Part shown: positions 25,364 through 34,655 of the stretch, piece after piece
How the letters are laid out: each line of letters begins with the position of its first letter
How positions within the stretch are numbered: position 1 is the first letter of the stretch
NCBI GenBank assembly: GCA_009928435.1
Contig: JAABNQ010000008.1
Coordinates: forward strand, 1-64,000
Reading direction: 5' to 3'
From: Bacillus sp. HF117_J1_D
Lineage (GTDB): Bacteria > Bacillota > Bacilli > Bacillales > Bacillaceae_C
DNA length: 64,000 nucleotides
Translations under genes and position numbers: made by a program
Notes under the pieces: model-generated
What the model was told of the DNA's origin: nothing
Seen by the model: only the letters and a program-made list of their open reading frames with translations
Databases searched by the model: none

Positions 25364-26512
25364 TCAAGACTGCCCCTTGTCAAAGTCAGCAATCTTGCCT
25401 TTATATAGCCGTTTTCGTTCAATAGGGAATTTCATTTCTCGCGCATATTTTTTCAATTCCCTCTCATCCCTTGGATTAGCCAGAGTTACAACCGTTCCGG
25501 CCTCTCCCATCCTTCCCGTTCTCCCTGCACGATGCACATATTGAGCAGCATTTTCAGCAAGATCAAATTGGATCACATGGCTAAGTCCGCTGACATCCAA
25601 TCCACGAGCTGCAATATCGGTAGCCAATAAAATACTAATTTCGCCTGTTTGAAGTTGTTTTAAGGCCCTTTCCCTTTCGTGTTTTCCGAGGTCGCTGTGG
25701 AGAAGCTCCAGTCTGACACCGTCATATTTCAGCTTATCAGCAAGTACATTCATATTGCCGACAGACCTGATGAAGACAAGTCCCTTCATACCCTCCATCT
25801 TAGCCATTTTACCGAGCAGCTTCGTTTTTTCCCGCGGCTCACATAATAAATAATAGTGATTGATTGATGAAGGAACGGATACTGATTTTTCTGCTGTAAG
25901 TATTTTCGGCTCTCTCCCAATCATGGCCTTTACTTGATCAGGCTCCTCAAGGCTTGTCGCAGAGAAGAGGAGAAGCTGGCGATCATTCAATGTCGTTTTA
26001 ACGATTGTACGAACTGTTTCCAAATGTTCCTTATTCAAAAGTTGATCCCCTTCATCCAAAACAATTGTCTTTACTTCATGCATCTTTAATTTCTTCATTC
26101 GAATAAGCTCCAATATTCTCCCAGGGGTCCCTGTCAAAACATTTGGCTTCTTTTTTAACCTCTCAACTTGTCGTTTGATATTGGCTCCTCCGACAAGCGC
26201 TGCACTTGTTATTCCAGTCCCTGTTGACCAATTTTGAACTTCTTGGTGGATTTGCATGACTAGTTCTCTTGATGGTGCGAGGATCAGTACCTGCGTTACT
26301 TGCTTTGATTCGTCCACACGATCAAGTAACGGTAAAAGATAAGCAAGAGTTTTACCTGTTCCCGTCGGTGACTTGACGATCATATCTATTCCTTCAATTA
26401 TCTGAGGAATCGCTTTTGCCTGCACAGCTGTCAACTCTTTAAAAGCAGATTTTTCCCATAAATCCTTTATCGCAGGCTTCAGCCTGCCTATAATATCCTT
26501 TGTCTCGCTCAT
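25364..26512 (-). CDS. DEAD-box RNA helicase (YfmL type)
   Basis: ATP-dependent RNA helicase. The 382-aa protein has the Q motif region, Walker A SPTGTGKT, GG and TPGR motifs, motif II as DEGD instead of DEAD, motif III SAT, and C-terminal HRAGRTGR. It lacks the C-terminal extensions of CshA or DbpA. The closest B. subtilis type is YfmL, which also departs from DEAD (DETD) and acts in ribosome assembly. Probably monocistronic. Confidence 0.88.
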   Translation of the reverse strand: MSETKDIIGRLKPAIKDLWEKSAFKELTAVQAKAIPQIIEGIDMIVKSPTGTGKTLAYLLPLLDRVDESKQVTQVLILAPSRELVMQIHQEVQNWSTGTGITSAALVGGANIKRQVERLKKKPNVLTGTPGRILELIRMKKLKMHEVKTIVLDEGDQLLNKEHLETVRTIVKTTLNDRQLLLFSATSLEEPDQVKAMIGREPKILTAEKSVSVPSSINHYYLLCEPREKTKLLGKMAKMEGMKGLVFIRSVGNMNVLADKLKYDGVRLELLHSDLGKHERERALKQLQTGEISILLATDIAARGLDVSGLSHVIQFDLAENAAQYVHRAGRTGRMGEAGTVVTLANPRDERELKKYAREMKFPIERKRLYKGKIADFDKGQS

Positions 26513-26643
26513 TATTTTTCCTCATTTCATGTGTTCCCAATCTCTTAGTCATTTTAAGTTTATCACGGATCTTGTACTTTTTCAGCCTCGTCCAGAGTGA
26601 ACAAATACCGATAACAGCAAGAGCCAATTCATTCATGCGGGTT

Positions 26644-28113
26644 TCAAATAATCATTTCTGGTGATTTTCGGTGGTGCGTCGCCTGCTCAAATGCATAGGC
26701 GATCTTTAGCAGAAGGGGTTCACTAAATGCGGTTCCTGTAAAAGAAACGCCGAACGGCTCACCGTTTGGAAGAAACCCAGCGGGGACAATGACAGTAGGA
26801 TAGCCTGCTCTGGCTGCGATTACAGAGCCTCTGTCCCCTCCAAAAAATATCGCATCCAGCCGATGTTTCTTCAAGGCATGATCGATTCCTTCCTCTCTTG
26901 AAAGACGAAGGTCCTGCCTCAATGTGGAATGATATTCCGGTTCCGTCAGCGTACCTCTCGTTTCTTCCGACATTTCCAAGAGCTTTTGCCCGTATTTCAA
27001 CATACTATCCGGATCAGCTTCGTTAAATCTTATGACATCTGCAAGAGAACGGATTTGATTAGATGGTGGTGTTTCTTGAAGATAGGCGTTAAGACCAACC
27101 TTGAACTCATAAGTAAAAATGTCAAAACCCCACACGTGTTGAGCAGAAGGGATATGAATCTCTTCTACAAGCTCTGCCCCAAGCTCCTTTAAAACTGTTT
27201 TGGCTTCCTCCATTAAAGCGAGTTTATGCTTGCTTAAGCGAAGTGTAAACGGTTCACCCGCAACTCCGATTCGGACACCTTTTAAATCGTTCAGTTGAAG
27301 CTCGGCAACATAATCAGTAACAGCCGACAATGGAATAGCCTCTGTTGCTGGATCTTGATCGTCTCTTCCCGCCATTACACTAAGCAGATAGGCAGCATCT
27401 TTCACCGTTCTTGCCATGGGTCCGGGTGTATCCTGGCTATGTGCAATGGGGATGATTCCTCTCCTGCTTAGAAGACCGACTGTTGGTTTAATTCCAACAA
27501 GCGCATTTTTCAAAGACGGATTTAAAATCGATCCGGATGTTTCTGTCCCGATGGCAGTTGCTGCAAAATTGCAGGCAACTGCCGCACCAGATCCCGAGCT
27601 CGATCCTCCCACGTCCAGTTTCCCTGGCCCGTAAGGATTCAAAGTCTGTCCGCCCCTTGAGCTGTAGCCGCTCGGCATTCCTATTGTCATGAAGTTGGCC
27701 CATTCCGTCATATTGGTCTTTCCAAGCAGAACAGCACCCGCTTTTCTTAAACACCTTGCAACAAAAGCGTCATTTGAAGCGATATGACTGGCCAAAGCAA
27801 GAGACCCCGCAGATGTATGCATCCTATCTCCTGTGTCAATATTATCCTTCACTAGAATAGGAATACCATGCAGCTGACCTCGTGCGCCCTCTATCCTTCT
27901 TTCTTCGTCAAGCGCTGCAGCGATATGTAAAGCATCTGGATTCATTTCCAAAATAGAATGGATTTTTCCGTCGTGCACCGCTATCCTGTGCAAATACATT
28001 TGTACAAGTTCAAGCGAAGTAACCTCACCTGCCGCCATTTTTTTCTGCATATCATCTATTGTAGCTTCAATCAGCCAATTACCGTCCTTTTGAGTGAACT
28101 TCGGAATATCCAT
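26644..28113 (-). CDS. Amidase-signature family amidohydrolase
   Basis: Hydrolase of C-N bonds, 489 aa. The Ser-cisSer-Lys triad is visible: Lys in PILVKDNIDT, GGSSSGSGAAVA and GTETSGSILNPS. The sequence resembles stand-alone amidases rather than GatA. AAGGAG precedes the ATG by 7 nt. Its start overlaps the end of the half-size MFS gene by 35 nt, placing it third in an operon with that protein and an FAD oxidoreductase. Substrate unknown. Confidence 0.88.
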   Translation of the reverse strand: MDIPKFTQKDGNWLIEATIDDMQKKMAAGEVTSLELVQMYLHRIAVHDGKIHSILEMNPDALHIAAALDEERRIEGARGQLHGIPILVKDNIDTGDRMHTSAGSLALASHIASNDAFVARCLRKAGAVLLGKTNMTEWANFMTIGMPSGYSSRGGQTLNPYGPGKLDVGGSSSGSGAAVACNFAATAIGTETSGSILNPSLKNALVGIKPTVGLLSRRGIIPIAHSQDTPGPMARTVKDAAYLLSVMAGRDDQDPATEAIPLSAVTDYVAELQLNDLKGVRIGVAGEPFTLRLSKHKLALMEEAKTVLKELGAELVEEIHIPSAQHVWGFDIFTYEFKVGLNAYLQETPPSNQIRSLADVIRFNEADPDSMLKYGQKLLEMSEETRGTLTEPEYHSTLRQDLRLSREEGIDHALKKHRLDAIFFGGDRGSVIAARAGYPTVIVPAGFLPNGEPFGVSFTGTAFSEPLLLKIAYAFEQATHHRKSPEMII

Positions 28114-28645
28114 GATGATTCTCCTTTATCCTTAAAATAAAAAAACCACTGATAAAAAGAATGAAAGAGCTGAGATAAAAAATGATATCAATCGTAAAGA
28201 GGTCAATGATCAAACCTCCGAGCATAACCGCTGTCCCTGCAAAAATGGACGTCCAAAAATGATAGTACCCTATGGCTGCTCCTCTATTGGCAGAATTCGT
28301 AAAATCTCCGAGCAATGCTTTTTCACTCGTTTTTTGCATGGCGCCAGCGGCTCCTAGCAATACTTGTAAAATATATATCTGCCAAACATGAATAACAATC
28401 GGAAAAAATAAGAGTAAAACGGCCATCCCCCAGCTATTAATGAGAAGAAATAATTTCCTCCCCATCCGGTCTGAAAGTCTGCCAACCATTACGTGCACAA
28501 AAGCCGAACTGATTGTAAACAAACCGTAAGAGATTCCATATTGAAGAAATCCACCGCCAACCTCCTTTATGAAAATCAAATAGAATGGAAAAACAAGACT
28601 GCTGCCAAGGATCGCAATGCTTTGAGAAAGGATAATCCACCTCAT
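28079..28645 (-). CDS. Half-size major facilitator superfamily protein, 188 aa
   Basis: Six predicted membrane helices and MFS motif A (GRLSDRMGRK) between helices 2 and 3, i.e. only the N-terminal half of a 12-helix transporter. It begins with an ATGA overlap with the upstream gene and ends inside the downstream amidase gene. The overlapping boundaries argue for a stable arrangement rather than fresh decay, but the C-terminal half is not present nearby. It could dimerise, or be a remnant of a transporter replaced by the amidase. Confidence 0.75.
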   Translation of the reverse strand: MRWIILSQSIAILGSSLVFPFYLIFIKEVGGGFLQYGISYGLFTISSAFVHVMVGRLSDRMGRKLFLLINSWGMAVLLLFFPIVIHVWQIYILQVLLGAAGAMQKTSEKALLGDFTNSANRGAAIGYYHFWTSIFAGTAVMLGGLIIDLFTIDIIFYLSSFILFISGFFILRIKENHHGYSEVHSKGR

Positions 28646-30102
28646 TTGCCATACTCCTCATAAAACTGGTTCACAAACCTTTCCTCGGTATCGTATTCCC
28701 TTTTCTTTTCAAAAAACAGGTCGGCATTGGGATACGCCTCCTTCATCTGCGTTTTTGATGGGTAATGATAGTAAGGCAAGTAATAGGAGCCATCAAAATC
28801 CAATACAAGATCAATCAATTTTCTTACAGTTTTTCCCGACTTTTCAATCTCCTTCTCAGAAGTACCCTGGTTGATTAAGAAAACCAGGGCAAACATATCT
28901 TGGTTTGCATAGGAAAGGAATGCTTCCTCGTTTTCTGGAACATATCTTACGGTAATATTCAAGACATTCAAGTGTTCTTCTTCCAAAATGTCTCTTAATC
29001 TATCAATGAAATTCGGAAATTCATTAATAGGCACAAAATATTCCTGCAAAATATCCGTATCGTTTTTTCCTTCATAATCCAAAAATTTAATTTCCGGACG
29101 CATCACATTATTTCGGGAAGTCCATTCCACTTTTCCATCTTTAAACGCATGTTTTTGCACATACCAGACAAAGTTTTTACCCCAATCAAACTTCCTTGAC
29201 AGACCAAAAGCAAACTTATTCCGCCTCACAAATTTTTCATCTTGCAACTCATTGTAATCTTCCAGTTTCTTTCCTTGTTTCTCAAGATAATAATTCGTTA
29301 CATACATTTCTGTTAAAAAGTAATTAGGGGCAACAGATATTCTCGAATTGTGCATGTCCACTTCAGGATTTGCCAGTACCTTTTCTTTGAAATATTCCGG
29401 ATAATCATGATAATCTATCCACTCGTTTTCCACTCGATAAAGCACATCATCCGTCAGTTCAATATCAACGTCTAATATGATTCCGAAGAGCCCATATCCC
29501 CCATGGACCAACCGGAACAACTCTTCATTTTCATTCCTGCTCACATTCAATATTTTCCCATCCGCATTCATAAGTCTAAAAGCCTTGATACTCTCAATTA
29601 AAGGACCATAGCGAATATCACGACCATGCACGTTGACACTCATGGAGCCGCCCACTGTGAAAATATTCGGCGCTTGCATTGTTTTAACAGATAAACCGTA
29701 AGGATTCACTGCTTTCTGGACATCCTCCCACGTCGCTCCGCTTTGGACAGTAACCACCTTCTCCTTCTCATCCACTTTAAGAACTTTGTTAAATGTGGTC
29801 ATATCCATGACAATGGCATCTTTATAGTAAGTGTGTCCACCCTGGCTGTGCTGTTTGCCCGCAATTGAAATTTTTAAATTTTTATCTTCTGCCTCTCTCA
29901 AAAGATCTTTCATTTGGTCGACTTCTTGCCCTTGAACCACTTCTCTCACTTTGACGGGAACAAGACGGCCCACATCAGACATTAAGTGCTGATCGTCATC
30001 TTTATGTTGAAAAGAGTATACGAAAAAAACACCGTAGACTCCCATAAAGAGAATGAGTAATATCACTAAAACCTTTTTCTTCAAAAAAACTTTTCCGCGC
30101 AT
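28642..30102 (-). CDS. Membrane-anchored FAD-binding oxidoreductase
   Basis: VAO-type flavoprotein, about 486 aa. After a basic N-terminus there is one membrane helix (about 8-28, VLVILLILFMGVYGVFFVYS), then a FAD-binding domain (about 45-210) with GKQHSQGGHTYY, QSGATWEDVQKAV, TVGGSMSVNVHGRD and YGLFGIILDV. A substrate-cap domain follows. It resembles D-arabinono-lactone oxidase-like enzymes facing the cell exterior. The start is uncertain: ATG 30102 has a GGGG-type site 12 nt upstream; TTG 30120 and ATG 30114 are alternatives. First gene of a three-gene operon. Confidence 0.83.
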   Translation of the reverse strand: MRGKVFLKKKVLVILLILFMGVYGVFFVYSFQHKDDDQHLMSDVGRLVPVKVREVVQGQEVDQMKDLLREAEDKNLKISIAGKQHSQGGHTYYKDAIVMDMTTFNKVLKVDEKEKVVTVQSGATWEDVQKAVNPYGLSVKTMQAPNIFTVGGSMSVNVHGRDIRYGPLIESIKAFRLMNADGKILNVSRNENEELFRLVHGGYGLFGIILDVDIELTDDVLYRVENEWIDYHDYPEYFKEKVLANPEVDMHNSRISVAPNYFLTEMYVTNYYLEKQGKKLEDYNELQDEKFVRRNKFAFGLSRKFDWGKNFVWYVQKHAFKDGKVEWTSRNNVMRPEIKFLDYEGKNDTDILQEYFVPINEFPNFIDRLRDILEEEHLNVLNITVRYVPENEEAFLSYANQDMFALVFLINQGTSEKEIEKSGKTVRKLIDLVLDFDGSYYLPYYHYPSKTQMKEAYPNADLFFEKKREYDTEERFVNQFYEEYGK

Positions 30103-30270
30103 AATTTTTAACATCCCCAACTTTTACTTATATTCAGTTTACTTGATTAGAAAGAAGCATGGAACAATATTGATAAAAGCTATTAATGATATTCTCACTG
30201 TTATAATACTTTGAAGCTATTGTTTATTTTGTTATGCGGTTCTTACCTAGGGATAAAGATCATGTTGTGA

Positions 30271-30480
30271 ATCAAATGCGCCTTGGCGTATTTGCACCTA
30301 GATTTTATCGAGCTTCGCTCGATAAATTTCCTTTGAAAATCTGTGGCATCCGCCGGAGGCTTTAACTTTATTCAGCCGGGGTTTGAACCCCAACTGAATG
30401 GAATACCAATAGGCATTCATCTCACCACTTACAGATGTGAGAGACTTCTGCTGAATGAAGTTAAACTCCCTACTCACGCA
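30271..30480 (+). repeat. Dispersed structured repeat element, copy C (fullest copy)
   Basis: About 210 bp. TTATCGAGC-TTC-GCTCGATAA forms a hairpin near the left. The internal TTTAACTTTATTCAGC (30361-30376) is complementary at 15 of 16 positions to GCTGAATGAAGTTAAA (30450-30465), enclosing an arm with GTTTGAACCCC and CTCACCACTTACAG. Copies lie at 6391, 23581 and 38448. Confidence 0.88.
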
Positions 30481-30576
30481 CTTATCAAAATTAAAAACAT
30501 CAAATTGATTGATACAATGAAACCATGCATGCATCCGTCTCGTCTAATGTTTTAGTACAGCAAGGGGGTTAAAGTC

Positions 30577-31113
30577 TTGAATGAAGCAGCTGCTGAAGAA
30601 CTCCAAACTTCAGATATTGATATATTGTTTGATCAGATCATGACGGATTACGGCCAGGACATTATGCAGCTTACCTATTCGTATGTTGTGAATACTGCGC
30701 TTGCGGAAGATTTAACACAAGAGATTTTTGTGAAATGCTATCATTCTCTTCCAAAATTCAAAGGACGGTCCAGCATCAAAACCTGGCTTTGGCGAATTGC
30801 TATCAACCATTGCAAGGATTATTTGAAAAGCTGGCATCACCGTAAAGTGTTGCTGGCATATGAAAAAGCGCCTGAACCCGTTTCCTCACGCGATACAGTG
30901 GAACAAGCGGTCATACGCTCTGAAGAAGACAAAGAACTAATCGAGGAAGTGCTGAAGCTTCCTGTCAAATACCGTGAACCTATCTATCTGCATTATTTTG
31001 AAGAGCTGTCTGTTAAGGAAATAGCGATGTTAACAGGTATTAAAAACAACACGATTAAAACGCGAATGCGCCGAGCAATGGCCATGTTAAAAGACAGCTT
31101 GGGAGGTTCTTAA
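30577..31113 (+). CDS. ECF-type RNA polymerase sigma factor
   Basis: Sigma-70 family, extracytoplasmic-function type, 178 aa: region 2 (about 20-90) with DLTQEIFVKCYHSLPKFKGRSSIKTWLWRIAINHCKDYL, and region 4 (about 120-172) with LPVKYREPIYLHYFEELSVKEIA. The start is TTG 30577, 8 nt after AAGGGGG. It leads an operon with a PadR-like protein and a SEDS membrane protein and has no usual anti-sigma, so one of these may modulate it. Confidence 0.87.
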   Translation: MNEAAAEELQTSDIDILFDQIMTDYGQDIMQLTYSYVVNTALAEDLTQEIFVKCYHSLPKFKGRSSIKTWLWRIAINHCKDYLKSWHHRKVLLAYEKAPEPVSSRDTVEQAVIRSEEDKELIEEVLKLPVKYREPIYLHYFEELSVKEIAMLTGIKNNTIKTRMRRAMAMLKDSLGGS

Positions 31114-31115
31114 AA

Positions 31116-31529
31116 ATGGAAGAAAGACTTAAAAAATTAGGAAAAAAACAGCTTTCCGAATTGAAATTCACTGAACAGCATCGCCAAAACATTTATCGAG
31201 CCATTGATAGAGAACAAAAAAGCGATGAAGAGATTCTGATTGCCACTCTGCAATTGCTGAACGAAAAAAGAACTGGATTTGAATTATTGCATCTGTTAGA
31301 AGGCCGGAACATCAAAAAATTTATCGATCAAGAAGGCTCGCTCTACTTGCTCCTTCATGAGCTGGAACAGAAAGAATGGATTGCCTCCTTATGGACAGAT
31401 GATCATCTGAAATACTATTATTTGCAGGATAAAGGAAGAAAGGTCTTGATGAAAGCGGAGGAGAAACAACGGAGAAATTCCACGGCGACGTTAAAAGGTT
31501 TATTAGGGGGAAATATTTTGTATGAGTGA
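31116..31529 (+). CDS. PadR-like winged-helix protein
   Basis: 137 aa. The C-terminal 80 residues (ILIATLQLLNEKRTGFELL...LYLLLHELEQKEWIASLW...YYYLQDKGRKVL) fit the PadR winged helix. The N-terminal 35 residues are basic and helical. Two bp separate it from the sigma gene, and its end overlaps the next gene by 8 nt. PadR regulators usually sit beside HAAS-domain membrane proteins, which is what follows. It may sense state through that partner. Confidence 0.75.
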   Translation: MEERLKKLGKKQLSELKFTEQHRQNIYRAIDREQKSDEEILIATLQLLNEKRTGFELLHLLEGRNIKKFIDQEGSLYLLLHELEQKEWIASLWTDDHLKYYYLQDKGRKVLMKAEEKQRRNSTATLKGLLGGNILYE

Positions 31530-32802
31530 GAAAAAAGCTTTTTTAAAGCAAGTGACCCATCCGATTAAATCGAAAGAAGCCAAGAAATTTGTCGCTCTAG
31601 AGCTTGAGCAGCATATGGAGGCTGCGGTTCGGAACTTAATGAAATCAGGCCTTTCCCGCGATGAAGCTGAAAGTCAGGCAGTAAAACGGATGGGTGATCC
31701 AATTAAGTTGGGAATCAAAATGGGAAAATTGCATCGCCCCAAAATTGACTGGAGCCTTCTTTCTCTCGTTCTCCTATTATATTTAGTCGGCTTCCTGCCA
31801 TTGCTATTAACTCATTATGAGTTCCAGTTTTCTTTATTCAAAAAATCAGTGGACGTGCTGTTAGGAATCATAACCGTGCTCACCTTGATGATGTTTGATT
31901 ACAGAAAGCTAAAGAAAACGTACTGGCTTATGCTAGGCGTAGCAGGAATCATCCTAATACTCGTTTTTCATTTTGGTTTTTCGAGCCGAATGGTAGCTGG
32001 CGTTCAATTTGCCCAATTTGGTACGTTTTTGGCAAATTCATTGATTGTTATACCGCTTCTTTTTATCGGCTGGGCTGGACTCCTTCATCGCTATGCAAAC
32101 CGGCCTTTGTTCATATCCGGGTTATTCCTCTTATCTTTGGCACTATATATTCCTATCAGCCCTGTACCGAATATAGCTGTCTACGTTGTCATGGTTGTGG
32201 TCATGTATCTTTGGTCTATAAGAAACCAATCGAAAAAACTGGTCGGTTCAATCATCGCCGCCATATTTTCTGTCATAACGATTTGCCTTCTTGTCTTTTG
32301 GAAAAGCTCCAGTTTATATATGGAAAAAAGATTAAAGGGATTCCTTTTTCCTGAGCAATACGAATCAACTTACGGTTACTTCTATTTACAATTCAAAAAA
32401 TATTTATCTGAAGCTGAATGGTTTGGACAATTTTCCCAAATAGAGAAAATTGACATGGCTGAAATGTATACAGATATGATTTTTGTCACCTTAACCTATT
32501 CCTTCGGCTGGGTATTTGCCATCGCAATCGTGATTTTTCTCGCTGCCATTATGGTAAGAATGTGCTGGATCTCTCGTAAGACTCCTGATTCCTTCGGTCA
32601 ACTCATCATTGTCGGAGCGGCGGCACTATACACAGTACAGTTTGTATATAATATCGGAATGGTGCTCGGCCTTGTCCCGATTGCCGGATTTTCACTGCCG
32701 TTTATCAGCTATGGCTCAGCCCCCGCTATGATCAACTCAATCATTATCGGCCTCGTATTAAGTGTATACCGCCGGAAAAATTTAATCGTTTCTATTAACT
32801 AA
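31522..32802 (+). CDS. HAAS-type domain fused to a SEDS (FtsW/RodA/SpoVE) membrane protein
   Basis: 426 aa. An N-terminal helical domain (about 1-70, with SGLSRDEAESQAVKRMGDPIKLG) resembles HAAS/permease-prefix domains, followed by about ten membrane helices of the SEDS family. The SEDS signatures remain: MYTDMIFVTLTYSFGW (with the Asp essential for glycosyltransferase activity in RodA/FtsW) and a C-terminal variant SLPFISYGSAPAMINS (usually PFISYGGSS). It may be a dedicated peptidoglycan polymerase or a signalling SEDS. No cognate class B PBP gene is adjacent. Confidence 0.82.
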   Translation: MSEKKAFLKQVTHPIKSKEAKKFVALELEQHMEAAVRNLMKSGLSRDEAESQAVKRMGDPIKLGIKMGKLHRPKIDWSLLSLVLLLYLVGFLPLLLTHYEFQFSLFKKSVDVLLGIITVLTLMMFDYRKLKKTYWLMLGVAGIILILVFHFGFSSRMVAGVQFAQFGTFLANSLIVIPLLFIGWAGLLHRYANRPLFISGLFLLSLALYIPISPVPNIAVYVVMVVVMYLWSIRNQSKKLVGSIIAAIFSVITICLLVFWKSSSLYMEKRLKGFLFPEQYESTYGYFYLQFKKYLSEAEWFGQFSQIEKIDMAEMYTDMIFVTLTYSFGWVFAIAIVIFLAAIMVRMCWISRKTPDSFGQLIIVGAAALYTVQFVYNIGMVLGLVPIAGFSLPFISYGSAPAMINSIIIGLVLSVYRRKNLIVSIN

Positions 32803-32817
32803 TGAGGAGAATGATCC

Positions 32818-32922
32818 ATGTTTATTGCGATACCATTGGTGCTGTTCGGCACCATTTTTTTTATTATTTTTGTGGAAAAGGGTAAAAAAGTTGCATTCAA
32901 GAAGAAAATTTTACAAAATTAA
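32818..32922 (+). CDS. Membrane micropeptide at the end of the SEDS operon, 34 aa
   Basis: GAGGAGA lies 7 nt before ATG 32818. The product is one membrane helix (MFIAIPLVLFGTIFFIIFVE) and a Lys-rich tail (KGKKVAFKKKILQN). It starts 15 bp after the SEDS gene, so it belongs to the same transcript and may be an accessory subunit. Confidence 0.65.
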   Translation: MFIAIPLVLFGTIFFIIFVEKGKKVAFKKKILQN

Positions 32923-33027
32923 GAGATATAGGCTTCAAGTGTAGAATAATTCATAACTTTTTTCTTGCCATAATCGGAAAGGCTCTGCGCTTAAGTCATG
33001 AAAATCATTCATGGGAAGGTTGATTTT

Positions 33028-33918
33028 ATGGTTGCAATCGAATCCACTATGAATACGGTCCAACATAAAAGGCTGACAAAAATGGCCATTTTGGGGAGAA
33101 TTCTTTTTGTCACCATTGGAGCCGTATTGATGGCTGCTGCTCTTGAGCTTTTCTTAATTCCTAATAATATTTTGGATGGCGGTATCACCGGTATTTCTAT
33201 CATCATCAGTTATTTGACCGATTGGCGAGTCGGCTTTATCCTCTTCATATTAAACCTTCCATTTGTCTATCTAGGATATAAACAAATCGGAAAGACTTTC
33301 GCATTAGCCACCTTGTACGGAATTTTTGTCCTATCATTAACCTCTGTATTCCTTCATAATGCTTATGTTGTCACAGATGATTTATTGCTTGATACCGTAT
33401 TCGGCGGCATCATTTTGGGGACAGGCGTAGGCATTGTGATTCGTGCCGGCGGTTCCCTTGATGGTACAGAAGTTCTCTCAATTTTAATGAGTCATAAACT
33501 TCCATTTTCTGTCGGAGAAGTTGTCATGTTCTTTAACTTCTTCATCTTCGCTACTGCTGGATTCATTTTTAGCTGGGACCGTGCCATGTACTCCATCATC
33601 ACTTATTACATTGCTTCAAAAGTAATTGATTTAGTCGTCGAAGGCTTTAATGAATCAAAATCTGTTTGGGTCATTAGCGAGCAAGCCGATGAAATCGGGA
33701 ATTCCATTATGGCAAGGCTGGGACGAGGAGTCACGTATTTGAAAGGTGAAGGTGCATACACAGGCAATGATAAAGCGGTCATTTTTTGTGTCATCACCCG
33801 TTTGGAAGAATCGAAGCTAAAATCTATCGTTGACGAACATGATCCCGCTGCTTTTCTAGCAATTGGAAACATTTCTGAAGTCCGCGGTGGACGTACAAAG
33901 AAAAAACGCATTCACTAA
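33028..33918 (+). CDS. YitT-family membrane protein (DUF2179)
   Basis: 296 aa: five to six membrane helices (DUF161, about 15-190, with GLEL...NNILDGGITGISIIISY) and a cytoplasmic DUF2179 domain (about 215-290, GRGVTYLKGEGAYTGNDKAVIFCVI). B. subtilis has several paralogues of unclear function. ATG 33028 is preferred, with GGAAGG about 9 nt upstream; the ATG at 32998 has no ribosome binding site. Confidence 0.88.
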   Translation: MVAIESTMNTVQHKRLTKMAILGRILFVTIGAVLMAAALELFLIPNNILDGGITGISIIISYLTDWRVGFILFILNLPFVYLGYKQIGKTFALATLYGIFVLSLTSVFLHNAYVVTDDLLLDTVFGGIILGTGVGIVIRAGGSLDGTEVLSILMSHKLPFSVGEVVMFFNFFIFATAGFIFSWDRAMYSIITYYIASKVIDLVVEGFNESKSVWVISEQADEIGNSIMARLGRGVTYLKGEGAYTGNDKAVIFCVITRLEESKLKSIVDEHDPAAFLAIGNISEVRGGRTKKKRIH

Positions 33919-34170
33919 TCGGTCTGAGCGATCGCTTTTCTTCCGGTCACTTTCAGTAAAAACAATCCGGCTATAAGAACAATGAGTGGCTCCCAAAGCA
34001 ACCTCATTCGATCAACATGCATCTATGAACACGTTCTTTTATAGAGTAAATTCATAGCATCTCCAACACATTACACATGAGCTAATATTTTACTTACATC
34101 TTCAATGAATAATGTGAGAAGTCTATTTTGAATGTTTCAAAGTGATGTTGAGCAGTTTTCCTTTTTTTAG
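33919..34170. other. Intergenic region, no gene supported
   Basis: Lies between the convergent YitT and cupin genes. No element recognised other than the terminator at 34171. Confidence 0.4.
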
Positions 34171-34213
34171 AGAAAAAATAACCCGTTGCTCATTTGAAGT
34201 GAGCAACGGGTAT
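34171..34213 (-). terminator. Terminator of the hyuA-hyuB-cupin operon
   Basis: ACCCGTTGCTCA and TGAGCAACGGGT form a perfect 12-bp stem; on the minus strand it is followed by TATTTTTT. It is about 110 bp beyond the cupin stop. Confidence 0.8.
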
Positions 34214-34325
34214 TGGTTATATTGATTCCTTCTTAGTACCTGATTTCAAAAAGATGTCCCGGTTTTGAAATGTAGGAACATCTTCATTCATTTATCTAAC
34301 GGTTGTCCAGTCATGACCGCAAGGG

Positions 34326-34640
34326 TTATGCCTTTACTAGTGCAAAAATGATCTCGACTGGTTCATTGCCTTCATTGACACACCAATGGGGCTCGCCTGC
34401 TGGAATAAAGGATGCTTCTCCAGCAGAAATTTCATACGGTACGCCTCCGGACTCGCCTTTTAATGTGCCTTTTGTTATAAATGAATATTCTTGTTCTTCA
34501 TGAAACGTCGTACCTTCGCTTGGAAGACGTTCTCCTACTGGGATGGAAACATAGCCGAATTTTATTTCAGCTCCCGGGTACTGATCGTGAAAAAGGTTTT
34601 GCACAATATCGCTTGTTAACTTCGGTGTATTTTTCTTCAT
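34326..34640 (-). CDS. Single-domain cupin protein
   Basis: 104-aa beta-barrel protein with cupin motif 1-like EEQEYSFITKGTLKGE and motif 2 GEASFIPAGEPHWCVN. It lies 15 bp after hyuB in the same operon. Cupins of this size often bind a metal and act as epimerases, decarboxylases or sensors; no specific reaction can be assigned. Confidence 0.8.
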   Translation of the reverse strand: MKKNTPKLTSDIVQNLFHDQYPGAEIKFGYVSIPVGERLPSEGTTFHEEQEYSFITKGTLKGESGGVPYEISAGEASFIPAGEPHWCVNEGNEPVEIIFALVKA

Positions 34641-34655
34641 GATGGCCTCCTGACT

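Noticed and set aside
34387-34503. Plus-strand frame antisense to the cupin gene
   Set aside because: Shadow of a real gene without a ribosome binding site.
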